A stretch of 64,000 bases of DNA from Galbula dea (lineage: Eukaryota > Chordata > Aves > Piciformes > Galbulidae). The stretch lies in the NCBI GenBank assembly GCA_013399015.1, contig VWZX01006563.1, forward strand, positions 248,001-312,000, in the 5' to 3' direction. The notes under the pieces were generated by a model, which saw only the letters and a list, made by a program, of their open reading frames with translations, made no database searches and was not told where the DNA came from. Below, piece by piece: positions 1-13,800 of this stretch. Position numbers and translations under genes: made by a program. Numbering within the stretch: position 1 is the first letter of the stretch; every line of letters begins with the position of its first letter.

Positions 1-427
1 TTAGCCTTCAGATCATCTTTGTGGCCCTCCTCTGGACCCGCTCCAAGAGGTCCACATCTTTTTTATGTTGAGGAGCCCAGAACTGTACACAGTACTCTAG
101 GTGGGGCCTCAAGAGGGCAGAAGAGAGAGGCAGAATCACCTCCTTAGACCTGCTGGTCATGCCTCTCCTGATGCATCCCAGGGCACCGTTAGCCTTCTGA
201 GCTGCAAGTGCACATTGCCGGCTCATGTCCATCTTTTCATCTATCGTGACCCCCAAGTCCTTCTCTTCACGGCTGTACTCAACAAGTTCTTCTCCCAGCC
301 TATACTCATATCTTGGGTTGCTCCTACCCAGATGCAGGACCTTACATTTGGACTTGTTGAATTTCATTTGATTCTCACAGGCCCACTTTTCAAGCCTGTC
401 CAAGTCCCACTGGATGGCATCTCGCCC
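1..427 (-). mobile_element. CR1 LINE fragment, C-terminal part of ORF2 (RT), truncated
   Basis: Read on the minus strand this encodes an open stretch of about 130 residues that I recognise as the thumb/C-terminal region of the CR1 ORF2 protein. Landmarks in order are LDRLEKWA near the start, KFNKSKCKVLHLGR, EKDLGVTIDEK, CALAAQKANGALGCI, RPHLEYCVQFWAP and finally ERVQRRATKMI. The element starts abruptly at about 427 (5' truncation, usual for CR1 because reverse transcription starts at the 3' end) and continues past the left edge, so its 3' UTR is not visible. A stop follows ATKMI at the window edge, where related copies read on into IRG, so the copy is dead. The + strand ORF over this region is only antisense. 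Confidence 0.95.
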
Positions 428-460
428 ATACTATATACTTATACTATATACTTAGTATAT
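428..460. repeat. 13-bp tandem duplication plus AT hairpin at CR1 junction
   Basis: The 13-mer ATACTATATACTT occurs twice back to back at 428-440 and 441-453. The second copy runs into GTATATA, which forms a perfect 7-bp stem with TATATAC across a TTA loop. The block directly abuts the 5'-truncated end of the CR1 at 427, so it may be a target-site scar or simply AT-rich slippage. Confidence 0.8.
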
Positions 461-3400
461 AAGTGCCAAGCTAAGCATAACTATGGCATGCCTAACCCCT
501 TTCCATAACACCGTGGCAAGGTTACCATGATAAAAACTCAAGTACAATGCATACATGCACTGAAGCACAGCAGTAGAGGGAAGGTACTATTTAATGACAC
601 AGCTCCAGAAAAAACAATATATATATGTTTATGAGAATTTCTATATCCTGCAATGGGTGGAAGGTTTTAACTTGAAAATTAATGAAAAAATCTCTTGTAA
701 CATGTAGCTACAAGCTTTTATATCACATGTTGATTTGAGCTCAGAGTTAAAATGAAACCAGCTTTAAAAGCAAAACAGCATTAAGTTTCTTCTCTCTCTT
801 GAAAGCAGATGACACAATGAAGGGTGAAAGGAAACTTGTCTTAATTTCCCCAGAAGATTTGTGTAATTTTTTGCATATGCTTCTGTTTTTCAAAAAGAGA
901 GTCAATATCACAGTTCTGGCAATGCAGGATACTTTGCTGAATTTTAGTAGTGGTTTTGACAACAAAATTTTCACATGGATCAAACTTTATCTAAATTTTC
1001 ACATGAATGCCAGTAGGGAAAGACTAAAGAAGTTACTATTATATTATTAAACCAGTCACATGGCAGGGTATCTTAATAATTAAACGATATAACTTTTTTG
1101 ATGGAGAGAATTCCTGGCTGAAATTTAAATATAGATACTCCAAACAGAAATATACATGAGTAAACATTTGCTGCAATTAACTGAAGACCACAAAATCACC
1201 AGTAAGGACTTGGTTTTAATATATTTTTCCACTGCAATTTAGATAAAATCTGCAAATTTCCTCACTGATCAATATCAAAGCAGAATACTGAAGAAATCAA
1301 ATCTTAACAAAAAGCAATTGCTTTTCCACTACAGTTTTACACTTTTTCCCCCAGGTCTAGTTTCCTCTTTCTGCCTCTCCCCTCACAGAACAGTGCATTT
1401 AAAAGAAGATGGAGATTATCATTTTCACAAGACTCCATTGGAAACCAGACAGGATCTTTTTGTTCAGAATCCCTTTCAGGGCTTCGATTACTTCCTACTA
1501 ATTTAATTATTTGCATTATCTCCTCTGCACGAACTTCAATATAGTGAATATGTATACACCAATTAAAATTGCATACCTGCCTGCTGTATGTAATTATAAT
1601 TTTAAAAAGGTTTACAACATTCTTATTTTTCTCACCAGCAAGCAGACTCATGCTAGAAAGAAGGAACATATCCAAATTAGTATAATTTACTGACTCAGTG
1701 AAGTCACCATAATTTTCATTCAAAACACAGTATAAAAAAAGCCCTTAATAATACCAGGAGGACAAGTACATTTCCAATTCTGTCCTTCTCTAGGATTTGT
1801 TGTTAAGTTGGTGGTTTTAGCTCCTAAAGATACCACAAAGACCATGAATCTAAAGGCAAGTTTAAAAAAGAACAGAAATAGTTTGCACCCCAATACACGA
1901 GTTGGAATACTGGCACTGAGACAGACCTTATTTAAACGTCTCCTACACTAATTTATCTCAGTTGGCACCTTTATTTCTAACCATCATGCTGCCTGGTTTG
2001 TCTGATAGGTGAGACAATCACTGGGCAAAGGAGTTTGTGGGAAACAGAATGATAGCATCTAACCTCCTGGGTGAATGCTGCAATCACTGAACTATTTATA
2101 GGAAGGGGTCCTTGAAGAGCCCCACTTTATCTTTCTACGCTTATGTAGAAACCAGCACAACAGCAAGCAACAGCAGCAGCATCACACTTTGTCAGTCAGC
2201 TCTCAGGTGCCCTGGTTTTACCAGCACAGAAATCACTCAGACCCTAGGAAAGCAGAAATTCAGACTTCAAAAGAACATTAGTTTTGGAAACTGAGAATTA
2301 TCCTAGTGTGGGTATAAGCCGAGCTGAGGCAAGAATCGTCTAGTTTTAGATTTAGATACTTAGAGTGGTTGACAGGTGCCCGAGTCCTGTGAGGAATGAA
2401 GGTTTACATCTTTACCACAGGATTAATTTATGCTATTTCCACTTGATGTATACTACTAAATACAGCATAATCGTAGTAAGCAGTCGCACAGGAGATATTA
2501 GTTGAACTGGACAAGGATGAATGGAGCTGTGCTTTTTAAGTCTCTTTTCAAGGACAAGTTGGTTTCAGAGATTATTTGCAACACTGAGGCATACAACAAA
2601 ATGATGCTTGTTCCAGGCTGTAGACCAACACAACTGGGGCTCCCTAGAGCCCTGATGTGTAGTCAGCCAAGGGGAGACTGCATTAACAAAATGTGATGAG
2701 AGTTGCAAGCGTTCACACTAGGTTGTCACAGGCAGTTTTTAAATCAAACTTGTTTCGACAGGAAAAAGGTCGATACACCACTTCTCACCTGCCTCTCACC
2801 AGCACTCCTGATACCAACAGAGAGCTGTAGTTCATAGCCCTGGAAAGAGCAACAAGGAGCAACTCTCATCCTGCTATTGAGCTGTAGGAGAAACACACAC
2901 TGCCACTTCAGGCCAAAGGATGCCCAGGGAGCCCAGCATCTTTACCTGCATATTAATCCAGCACAGCAAAGGACACCCAAGACTCAAAGTCTTATTAGAG
3001 GCAAAAAGGAAAGCACACCTCAGGTGTAAAGCTGAAAAATTTCTATTAAAGTAATTGGAATCTTCACAGCCTGGTCAAAGAGTTTAGTCCAGTTTAGTTG
3101 TGATTATACAGTGATATATTATTACATGATGAATTATACAATTAAAACTGTTAAGTACACTTCCTAATATCCACTCCTTTCTCTGGCATCATGCTTACCC
3201 TTCCACTGTCCCATGGGCTTATACTGCCAGTAGCTTCCATCTGGCAGGAAGAATGTGGCCAATGCCACCCACACCCCAACTCCTTCACTGTAAGGAGCAT
3301 GATGTTGACAATAAACTCTCTAGAATGTACTTATGGTCATTTTCATGTGTCTTTTAATACTCTTTTAGACCTTGACTCCTCCTTTAGCAGTTCAGATTTA

Positions 3401-4494
3401 CTGTATATAACAGATTTTGCATACAAGCCACTTGTTATTTACTCTCTTTGCTGACCCATCATTTTTACCCAACTTCTAAGTCTGCATTTCTTTAACTGGT
3501 GAGTTACTTAAAGCCATGGGGTCTCTGGTGTCCACTTGCGTGCCACCTCGCATCATGCCATGCCCGTGCTCCTCTCTGGGGCATCTTGTGTCCCATAGTA
3601 CACAATGCGGGTGCTGCCCCACCAGGCTAAGTTTCTCTACACTACACCATTATATTAGAATCATGAACACCTTGTCCTATGCAGAATTACTACTTGTCAC
3701 CATTATCTTTGTGAAAATATTGTTGTGGTACATTACAAACATTAGCAAAATTAAATTTAGGCTATTAGAAACGTTGCTGCTACAGCAAATCCAAGCTTAA
3801 AAAAAGGACTCAAGACAGGTCATGACAAGTTGATTGAAAGTAAGTGTGACAAGCCTCAGCCCAGAGGCCTTGCAAACACAGCAAGAAGCCCCAGGCTTTG
3901 TACTGTGCTGCATGCAACAACATACTTGCTGTGCTAGAGAGATCTACGCTGCCCTCCCCTCCTACACAGTTCCCCTAAGCGGCTCTGCAGAATTTGGTTC
4001 CATATTCCCAGCCCAGCTCATTGCCACAAAACAGTACTCTGGCAGGATATGTACAGGCATGTTCAGTCACAGACACAATCTTGTTGGTATTTAATCTTAA
4101 TTTGAAAGGAATGCTCAGTTTTACCAAGGATACATCCACCACACAACATACACACTAAATAGTTCTATGATAGTTCAAATGGATAAACTAGTGTTCAGCC
4201 AAGAGATTTTTTTTTCTATTGTAAACAATTATTAAACATGGTCCCCAAATTATTCTTCAAACTATACCTTAGAAAACAAAATAAAGATGAAGGATTAATT
4301 TTTTTCCTAAAAGTTTCATATATGGAGAATTGGACAAACATTTAAATACCTTTTCACATTTAAAGACCCTAAGGGACTCCTGTGAGCCACTTCAAAGGAC
4401 CACTTAGGTTTTCATTCGTAAAAGAAAAAAAACAACCACCACACAAAAGACTCTATCCCACTTCATTACTTAGTAGTAGTACTTAGTACTTTGT
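461..4494. other. Non-coding unique sequence, no gene seen
   Basis: I see no recognisable exon, RNA gene or repeat. Open frames are short and share no family motifs. The longest, on the minus strand at 1337-1723, is of a length expected by chance in AT-rich DNA. A slightly GC-richer patch with several CpGs lies near 3515-3640 but has no identifiable function. Confidence 0.6.
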
Positions 4495-4878
4495 AGGGCT
4501 ACAAAAATGATCAGGGGTTCTGAACATCTCTTTTATGGGGAAAGGCTGAGAGAGCTGAGGCTAGTTAGTCTAGAGAAAAGAAGACTGAGGGGGGGATCTT
4601 ATAAATGCTTAATAGCTGGGTGTCAGTCTTTTTTTCGGTGGTGCCCAGTGACAGGACAAGAGGTAATGGGCACAAACTGGAATATGGGAAATTTCATCTA
4701 AGCATAAGGAGGAACTTGTCTGAGAGTGGTGGAGCACTGGAACAGGTTTCCTAGGGAAGTGGTGTAGTGTCTGTCTCTGGAGACATTCAAAACCCCCCTG
4801 GATACCATCCAGTGCAACCTGCTCTAGGTGAAACTGCTCTGACAGGCTTCCAACCCCTAAATTCTGTGGTTCTCTGAA
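4495..4878 (+). mobile_element. CR1 LINE, 3' end copy (RT C-terminus plus 3' UTR)
   Basis: The copy begins inside ORF2 at the point equivalent to RATKMIRG. It reads EHLFYGERLRELRLVSLEKRRLRG before the frame breaks, then continues as the CR1 3' region: the equivalents of the KHWNRLP and PSLEVF segments are visible as degraded DNA at about 4710-4800. The 3' end is TTCCAACCCC, then ATTCTGTG and GTTCTCTG octamers at 4861-4876, the hallmark avian CR1 terminus. Compared with other tails, the GGTTGGACTAGATGATC block just before TTCCAACC is missing, apparently an internal deletion. It is 5' truncated and not coding. The minus-strand open frame at 4609-5001 is antisense noise. Confidence 0.93.
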
Positions 4879-7800
4879 TGTTTTAGAAAATATATTAGAT
4901 GGGAAAAAGGTTGGAAATGTGGGTTCACTTGTAAAAGATGTCTTGGGGAAACAATAACTGCAAATGTTAATTTTCAGGGAAAAAAATATGCTGAAAACCA
5001 TTACTTTTAATATCTTAGTTTCTTGAAATGATTATTTGATAGTTTAGCATTTTTGTCTTGATAGCAGTATTTCTAAAAAACAACTACATAAGTACAGTTA
5101 GATATACCTCAATGTTTCAGCATTTTTTCAGGAAAAAAAAAGGCAAAAAAAAAGAATGTACCTGTAAATAACTAAGAAGACTTATGCGGTGTTAAGAGTT
5201 TTCTGTGTAAATTTTAAACTGCTTCTTGCTTTTTACAGGAATGTGTTTACTGGTTAGAGTTGTAGTGTAGTTATTTGCAAGGGTAATGAGCTATTCAGTG
5301 TCTATTCTGACTGAGCTATTTGTGTCTAGTTAATGCATTTCAAATGTAATTGACAAATTAATATCTTTAACTTTTCCCATTAGCAGTATTAAATAAGGAA
5401 ATTGCTGTTCCAGGATTATAACCTCTTTATTTATTATACCAAACTTCTCTTGTAACATATTAGTTGGTCTAAGTTTTCTTCCAATAAATCAAAGTGAAAG
5501 AAATAAAAACTTTTTTCTTCTATTCATGACCTTCCATTTCTACATATTTCTTAATCTAGACAATGACAATTTAAAAAATTAGTTCCAGTTGTTATAATCA
5601 TGCTCTCAATATTGCAGTGTTCAGTTTATCACTTGTAAAGGTTAATTATGTATTTTTTTAAACCTGAAACATTAAAAATTAAAATACATTATGAAACAGT
5701 TGTGTTTATCTTGATGTCAATGCTGATTTCCTTTAAAGGAATTTGAAATTTTTTTTTCCACAAAAACCCTGTAAAAAGCTCTAAGGTACTAAATATCACT
5801 AAGCATCTTGACTATCAAGTGATAGTATCAAGTATGTAATAACTGAGGCAACAGAGAAGGGGTCAGCGTTTCCTCCATTTTTAATACTTCAGTATCTCAA
5901 TAACAGTGAGCAAAGATCAGATCCTCCCTCTGATTCAAATACCTATGTCTTCAAGGACCACAGATTAGACTTTTTAGACACACATTTGCACATGCCGTTT
6001 CTACTGGCCAGTTGCTTAACTCAGAGGGTGACAAAATGAGGTTTTTAGTATCCTTTTACAGATTAGGTATTTCTCATCTTTATACGATTCAAGGCTACCT
6101 ACTTTCAAGGCACAAACAGAATCACAAGACTGTCACCTTAGCAGTGCACTACCAACAATCCTATTGGTATTTCTCTACTGCAAAGCTTGGGGTATTAGGA
6201 ATACATTTAAGATTCATTCATATTTTATAGTACTGAAATAAAGCAAATCCCAGCTCATGCTTCTAGTGGAGAAATCAACTTCAGGTTTCCCCTGAGTCGA
6301 CAACAAAGTACTTCTCACAGCACTTTCAGTCCTTATAGGACTTCAGAGCCAAGAACTTCACTGTTTGATGATAACATTTACACCTTTAGCCATTAACTGC
6401 CAATAAATAAACAAACAAACAGTCAAGAATTCAGATAGTAATTCTGATAATAGTAAACTTGCCACTATCATTAGGGAAACAATCTAATTTAAACAAATCC
6501 AAACCAATTACATTCATCACACTAAAGATCATTTATACTAAGTATTTATAATGTGAATAATTTCAGAGAAGGAAAAACAACCTACAGTTCTCCAAAATAC
6601 AACTGTAAATGGATTTTAAATTAAAGATTTGAATTACACACCATGCAGCTGAATTTAAATGGTTGATTTCAGAAGAGTTGATAATCTCTACAGAAATATG
6701 TTGCATATACAAAGATATTTGCTAGATGAAAGGAAAACAACGTTACGGGATATCTACTTTTGCTCATGCACCTCAGGTAGAACAGAGCAGTTTTTAAGAA
6801 TCAAGGAGTATATTTGTTTTATCTACTGCATGCTCCCTTCAAAGACACTCATAAAAGGTCAAAAGCACCAGCTGTACATCAGATCATTGTTCACAAGAAA
6901 GTCTCATCTTGCTATGCAACAGTCCACAACAACTGGAAGAATTCTGTGGCCTAAGTAAATGAACTTTCCCATTAATAAAATATAATTCCTTAACCTGAAA
7001 ATGCTCATCTTCCAGTCCTACAGATCAGCAAATGCAATATGACAGAGCTACTTGAGTAATTCCTACAAATTCCAAGTCAAGCATACAAAGAGGAACACAA
7101 CTACATCCTCACCTCTGTAGATAAAACATACAGAAAAGACTTTGCTCTTGTGATCCCTACTTTCTTTGTCTTAAACAAGGGACTTTGTTAAACGTCTCAA
7201 CTCCATGAGCAAAACTGTAGTTTACATCTCATTTCCCCAAGCCACTGAAATATCTTTTTGTAGCAACAGGCAGACAAGCTGGAATAGCAGACATGAACAT
7301 GATTAAGCAAGCCCAATAAGCAGCATGATCTCAAACTTTTCCTGTGCCACAGACATTGCTTTAAGTGATAGTATCTCTGCTTTAAAATGCTTGAACCAGC
7401 ACAAGTGCCACTTCATTCCTGTGTGATGTTTTCATTTGGCAGGACAGGTGCTCTTGCTGCAGAATATCCCAAAAAAGAACTTCTAAAATATGTATTCACA
7501 AACATCTGTCTTTCTCTGACTTAAATGCATACTTGAGTAGCTTAAGTATGAGCATAAAGTTTTCCACTTGCTTTGACCTTCTTTAGAAGCTTCATGAGGC
7601 TGTATGCCAAAACGCACTTTTGTAGAAAAGTAACCTCAACAACATAAAATGTGAGCATTGAAACTCAAATTGGAAGAGAGGGGAAAAAAACCCCAAAACA
7701 CAGCAGCAAAGCCCACAACCAAAAACCTCCCCAGCATCTCTAAAAATACAAAACTTAGAGAAGCATTTTTCAATTGACAAAATATTTTGGAGCCTTTTAA

Positions 7801-10800
7801 GAAAGAGGTAACACCAATATGTTGAATATAATCATTTTTTCAGTTGTAGATATTTACACATCAAGCCTGCATTTTATTTTAGGTTATGTCAGAAAAACCA
7901 AGAGCTTCATTTGAGAAAACTATGATTTAGTGTTTAGAAGTTTTTATGTGTTTGCTTGTTTTTCTTTCCCAAGTATCTAACACAGCCTAAGTTGTGTAGC
8001 AGTGTTTCACATAAAAGGTACTACTGGAAGTAGGGAAATAACTTTCTTGTTTATCTGTGAAATTTTACTGTCATGTATGGCGGTATCCAGCCCAAAATCT
8101 TTTATAAATAACACACAAAATACATTCCATCACCAGTGAGATGAGGATAAATAACTGTATGGTGAAACATAATACTAAAACCACAAAAAAATGGGAAGAG
8201 AATTAGGAAAGGCTGTTTGAAACTGAAGCAGAAGTTAGTTCCGTAGATGGCTCTATACTAAAGTTACACACAGTTTTTGTAATTGGAAACTTGCATTATA
8301 AACATTGGATTAAAAAGTTGCTTGCAACCCTTAAGAGCATATTAGTATCATAAAGAATCACATGTATAGTATGAATTTTCTGCATTCTACTGTATGTGTT
8401 CCTGGATTTATGTAACTGTAGAGACAGACCCACAAAAATACATGCCTAAAGAGTAAAGCACACCCAGCCCAGAACTACTTTGTATCTTCAGTTGTACAGA
8501 ATCACAATAGTTGATGGTAAAGAACATAGTTATGTGGCTGGTGATGCCAAGTCAACCAAAAAACAGAATCCCTAGAAAACAGAAGTATTTCTTTTCTCCA
8601 TAGTAAACTGGAGTGAAAATAAGAGCATTTCTCAACTTCTATGGGGTTTTTGTTGCAGCTGTTTTACTTAGACAAGTGCTGGAAATCAGTACTGAAGAGC
8701 TATTAATTTATAAAACAGGATCCATTTTTATATTACTGTTTATTCATAAACTGAATATCACCTTGAGAAACAGATGATCTGAGCATCAATGTGATACAAT
8801 GTGAGGTAACAGCAATGCCAAGCATTTAAAAAGAGATGTTTTACCATTAATTTTTCAGTGGGCGCATTTTCAGTCCCAAAATTAAACCTCTGCAAAAATA
8901 TTACATCATCATACTACAGACACAATGAAAGTAGAGTCATAAATCAGGAAAATAACTAGAGTCATGCCAAACTGACTAAATTTAAGTAAAACAAACAATC
9001 AAAAAATCACTTACAAGAGCCTCTCTCAATGCATCAATGTGATATTTGGGAAGTTTAGTGGTAGCACATTGTAATGCAGAATGAAAAAGCTAAACTGCTG
9101 ATGGTACCAGCCTTTTGATAAAGAAGTGGAGATATAAGGACCCTGCTCTCTCAGGATGCTTGCTGGAAGATAGAGCTTTGTTTCTACTATTTCTCTATTT
9201 ATCCTACAGTGGGAAAGAGTTAATTTATTAGTGAACTTCCTGCATATTTAGTAGCAAAATTAAGACTTTTCTCAGAACACAACAATAAAATATAGTCTGA
9301 GTTAGGAAAGATGTAAAAATATCCAGAGCTAAAGAGCACTCATGGATAGAATACAGACATGTTCACAATGAAATATGACACTAACAAAAGCCATTCTAAA
9401 ACTGCGCAATCTTTTAAAATCGTGTTGAAGTATACATATCTGAAAATAGACCTTTGAATTCTGTTTGAAAACATCCAAAAAGAGAGGAAATACTTGCTCT
9501 CAAAGATTATTCTACAGAATATATTTCCATTATTTCTGCAGGGAGGAAAAAAAAGGAAGTAAAAGTAGATTAAGCATAAGAAATGACAAGCTATTAGCTA
9601 GATCTGGTATTCTACTCACTCAAATAATTGAAGAATTGTTGGGAATTTCATAACTTGGATAATTTTAAATTGTATTAGGCAGAGCATTAGAATCTGTACG
9701 TTATTTTAAAACCTTGTTTTGGAAGAAAAAGCATCAGAAAACCCAAGCACTCTCTATCTTTCACTAAACTTTAAATAAATTATTCAAACAATACTATCAG
9801 TAATACAAGAAAAAAACCCCAAGCAGCTATTTAAAAAATACTTCCCTTTACATAATCAATTTCTTAAAAATTAGCTTCTACCAAAAAAAAAATTAGCTAG
9901 CATTGGTGCCCAATATATAGATTAATTTTTAATACTGCTGTAGATGTTTGAATATTTAAGGAGAACATTTTCATTAATGACTACAACAATAAAATGGTTT
10001 CTTACAGATCAAGTCTGGAACATCTCACCCATGACTTGATCCCTCAGTCTCCAATTTGAATGAAAGTAGATGTTACATAAAGGGCATTCTCCCTAAAGTT
10101 ACTTTCTGACAGTTTTGTATGCATTATTGTCAGTTCCCTGAGCTGGTGGGTTATCATGGGAAAGAAAGACAATAGTTTTTGTAATATGAACAAGGTAATA
10201 ATTGTTGTTTTCACTTTCATGTCAACTTTTATCCATTCTTGTTAACAGAGAGAAACAGTGCTTCTTTTTGATTAGGGTATTGTGGTAAGCCTAGTTCACA
10301 TCCACAATTAGGTTTGTTGTCAGTAGGACAAACACATCTCCAGTCTTGACTTTTTTAATACCAGTCAGAAAAATATGTCTGTGGCTGATGTGGCCCAACC
10401 TTTCACAGAATATGGAATTTGCAGGCAATAAAGTAAAATACGTAAGCAGATGTTAATGCAAAACTTACATTGCTTAATCACCAACTATCATGCACAGCAA
10501 ATAAAGAGAGCGCTCTTAAAAACCCCAAAATTTTCACAAGAACACAACAACAAAAGGATACTGGTAAGAGCATAGGGTTGGGGGTTTTTTGTAATCAGAG
10601 TAACTTGAAACACTGAAAATAATTTCAGCTGACTGCAGCTAGTATTTCACTTTTCTCAGTATTTTCCACAAAGTAATATTCTAATTATTATTATTTTTAA
10701 TGGAAGTCACCCAGAGTTTTATAGTGACTCCAGTGCACTTTGAATCAGGCCTATAGAAGCACTTGATATTTTCAATTTTACACACACTACACTTTCTTTC

Positions 10801-13800
10801 TGTCTTCCTTTTAATGATCATTATGAGTAAAAACTAATGTATCACTCATAAGCAAGATATCAAACATTTTAAATCCAAAACCAATACTCCTAGGACTATA
10901 ACATGATATAGTATGTCTCTGAACAGCAAACGTAAGTTCTTGCCCAAAGTAAACCAGCCTTGTACTATATATTAAATGGTCCTATCCTAGATTTGTTTTA
11001 AAATAAATGCTTAAACAGCAGAATTTGAACCCTCTTACCCCTCTCCAGAACGTTGTTCTGCAAGGAAGGGGCAACTCCTCATTTACTCAACTGACATTCA
11101 GTCTCCTTAGAAGTCTTCCAACCACATCAATATCTCAATCATCATCTGGGTACGAGCCATTTGATAATTAGGGGGTGAGCAACTTACCATCCATTTGTTC
11201 TGCTAATGGCAATTGAGCCAGTACAAGAAGCATGCTAGCTACTGGAAAATGGAAGAGGTTCTGAGGAACACAGACCTTCCAAGAGAAATAATTTTTAAAG
11301 ATGTCATAGAAAGGCATAATAAATGAGACTTGTTAGATATTATTTATAATGCACTACCATATACAGTGTGCCAATACCCTCTAGTGGAATCACTTGCCTG
11401 TGTCTATGTTGTCCTGTATTAGCTAGCATACAAAGTTCTAGAGATCTATAAGCCTTCATTATGAAATATTCTCCTGGCATGTGGCAAATGATGGCAGTTT
11501 TAGAACAGAGGTCTCCTAAATTTACATTCTACACTCTACTGTGTGTGAGGTTTAGTTAACAAGGTCCCTACAACAGCTTCTTCTCCCAACACATGTAACT
11601 TCACTAAAATCTTGATGGAGTTTTATGAAATACTGTGTGCATTCCTATGGGATAGTAAACAGATAGGAATGAAGGCAGCTTGACACTGCTGTATTTATTC
11701 CTTTCTGTTCACCATACTAATGACATCTTTTGTTACCACAAAGTGACTTAAACAACTATGTCAAGCTCTGAATGTGTTGAAGAGGCAGCTGGCATGAGCC
11801 AGACTTGGGGGTAAGACAGAAGCTTCCATTATCAGCAGAGAGGGAGAGTTAAAATTGATTGCCACATAGAGAGTGCTTTCTGAATTGGTAACATTTTTTG
11901 CAGCTGCAAGACGAAGTCCTTATGAATAAATGGATATCCCTACAGCTTATCTGTAATCATTTGCTATCAAACAGCAGAGAGGAAAACACTACCCATCTTA
12001 CTGGCTTGCAAGCAGGTACTTACTTGTCAGCTAATGTAATGTAAGGATTCTACATAGCATTTCCTGGAACTGTTGTATATATTTCTAAATTTAGTAAATG
12101 TGTCTGCATAAGGACAAGTGACTGTACTTAGCTTATATGGTCTTCAGGCTGGAATTCAAGTGCAAGGTTTTAGAAGGGCAACGAAACTACATGCATGCAT
12201 GTGTTTAAAAAAGGACAAAAGATCTTTTATGTGGAAAATTGTTTCAAACAACTTAAAAATTAATTCTACAGTAAAAAAATTTTACAATTTATTTATTTAT
12301 ATGAAAATATTACTAGAAGAAATAAATGGTGCCATTGTACTAGGTGTTTTTCAGAAGTGTGATTAAAAAATAGCAGTTATGCTCACAAATAATGCACCAT
12401 CTGAATGACTATCAAGCCTCCACTAGAATTTTTTGCAAAATGCACTGATGAAAATGTTTTCTAATGCACTAATATGTCTTCATAAAGATCCTAAATTTTA
12501 TAAGAGAATAGACCTTATGCTTACATCTTATAAAATTATTGTTGCACAGCATTACAAACCATTATTTATATTGCATCAGCTTTTCTGAAGCAAATAAAAA
12601 CCAGCAACCTTTTTCTGATTACTTTGTGACCTAACAAGACAGAGCTCAGATAAAGGTTGAGTTATCATGGCAAGGTGGAAATAAAAAAAAAAAATTGCAG
12701 CATTGAATAGTAAAGGCAAATACTATAATGTATACTCCAGATCTTGCCAGACCTAAGCAAATAAGCTGTAATTTGGAATTCCTTATGTCATCCTGCTCTA
12801 CGGCGCCTAACAGCCTCCACAGACAAGCAAGAATATTTCTTGGTGACTCAATCCAATAGAGTATCAGACAATTTTCCCTTTCAGGGTTAAAATCACAGCC
12901 AGAGAAAACCTAAATAGGTCTTGGAGGAAGAGCCAAGTTTAAAAAAAATAAGGTAAGGGCTTGACTTCTGCTTTGTTTTAGAACTGGTGGGAGAGTACAG
13001 CACTTTTACAGATTCTGTTAATAAGTAGCTTCTTACTCTTTAATCACCATTTTACACTTAAATAAATGGGCAATTTGTGAAAAGTTCAAAGTAATCACTA
13101 TTAATAAGGCAAAATTAAAACCATTTATAGTTTTAGAAGTCATATTATTCTGGATTCTGGATTTTGTTTTCTTGGTTGTAATTGCTTTCCCAATCAGATA
13201 TGCAGCCAAAACCAAAGTAAGAGATAGTATAAATTAAGCAGCAACAATCAAAGTTTCAGGACACAGACAACTGCCTTTACCACAAGACAACACAAAATTT
13301 GGAACAGAACTGACCACTATCAATGCTGAGATTTAATCTGATGTTTCAATGATAAACTTAATTTGTTTAAAAATTACCTATAATTAAAGGGCCAAATTCC
13401 CAAAGAATGTTTTTATTTTATGCTCTTGGAAACAAGCAGTGTTGAGACCTAGCCTCCATAGTAATAATCTCCCCTTAAAGAAAGGGCAGAATGACATTTA
13501 AATAGGCTTCACAACATAAAAAGTGGTAAGGACAAAGATGAATGAGGATGAAATTTAACTGATCTGTTACAGTTAAACAGCATTGTTCTATTTTAGTGCT
13601 TGCTTCTCTAACAGCAGTCTCAATTTTCTGTGTGTGGGTATTTGAATCATAAAGAAAAGGCATCCTTAGCTAAGTGTTTACTATACATTGAATAGAATTG
13701 AGAAATACATATTTCTATCAGATTTATTTTCCCCACTAAAGGAGTATGTAAATTAATAACAATGCAGGAGCTAGCTTAAGTCCAGAGGAAGGATTCTATG

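Noticed and set aside
101..508. 135-codon + strand open frame
   Set aside because: Lies antisense over the CR1 at 1-427; its residues reflect the reverse strand of RT sequence.
1337..1723. 128-codon minus-strand open frame as a gene
   Set aside because: About one open stretch of this length is expected by chance in the window; no motif.
4609..5001. 130-codon minus-strand open frame
   Set aside because: Antisense to the CR1 3' end at 4495-4878 and extends into AT-rich unique DNA with no motif.
8461..8520. CR1 3' terminus suggested by CAGAATCACAATAG
   Set aside because: No TTCCAACC core or second octamer nearby; the match is a short coincidence.
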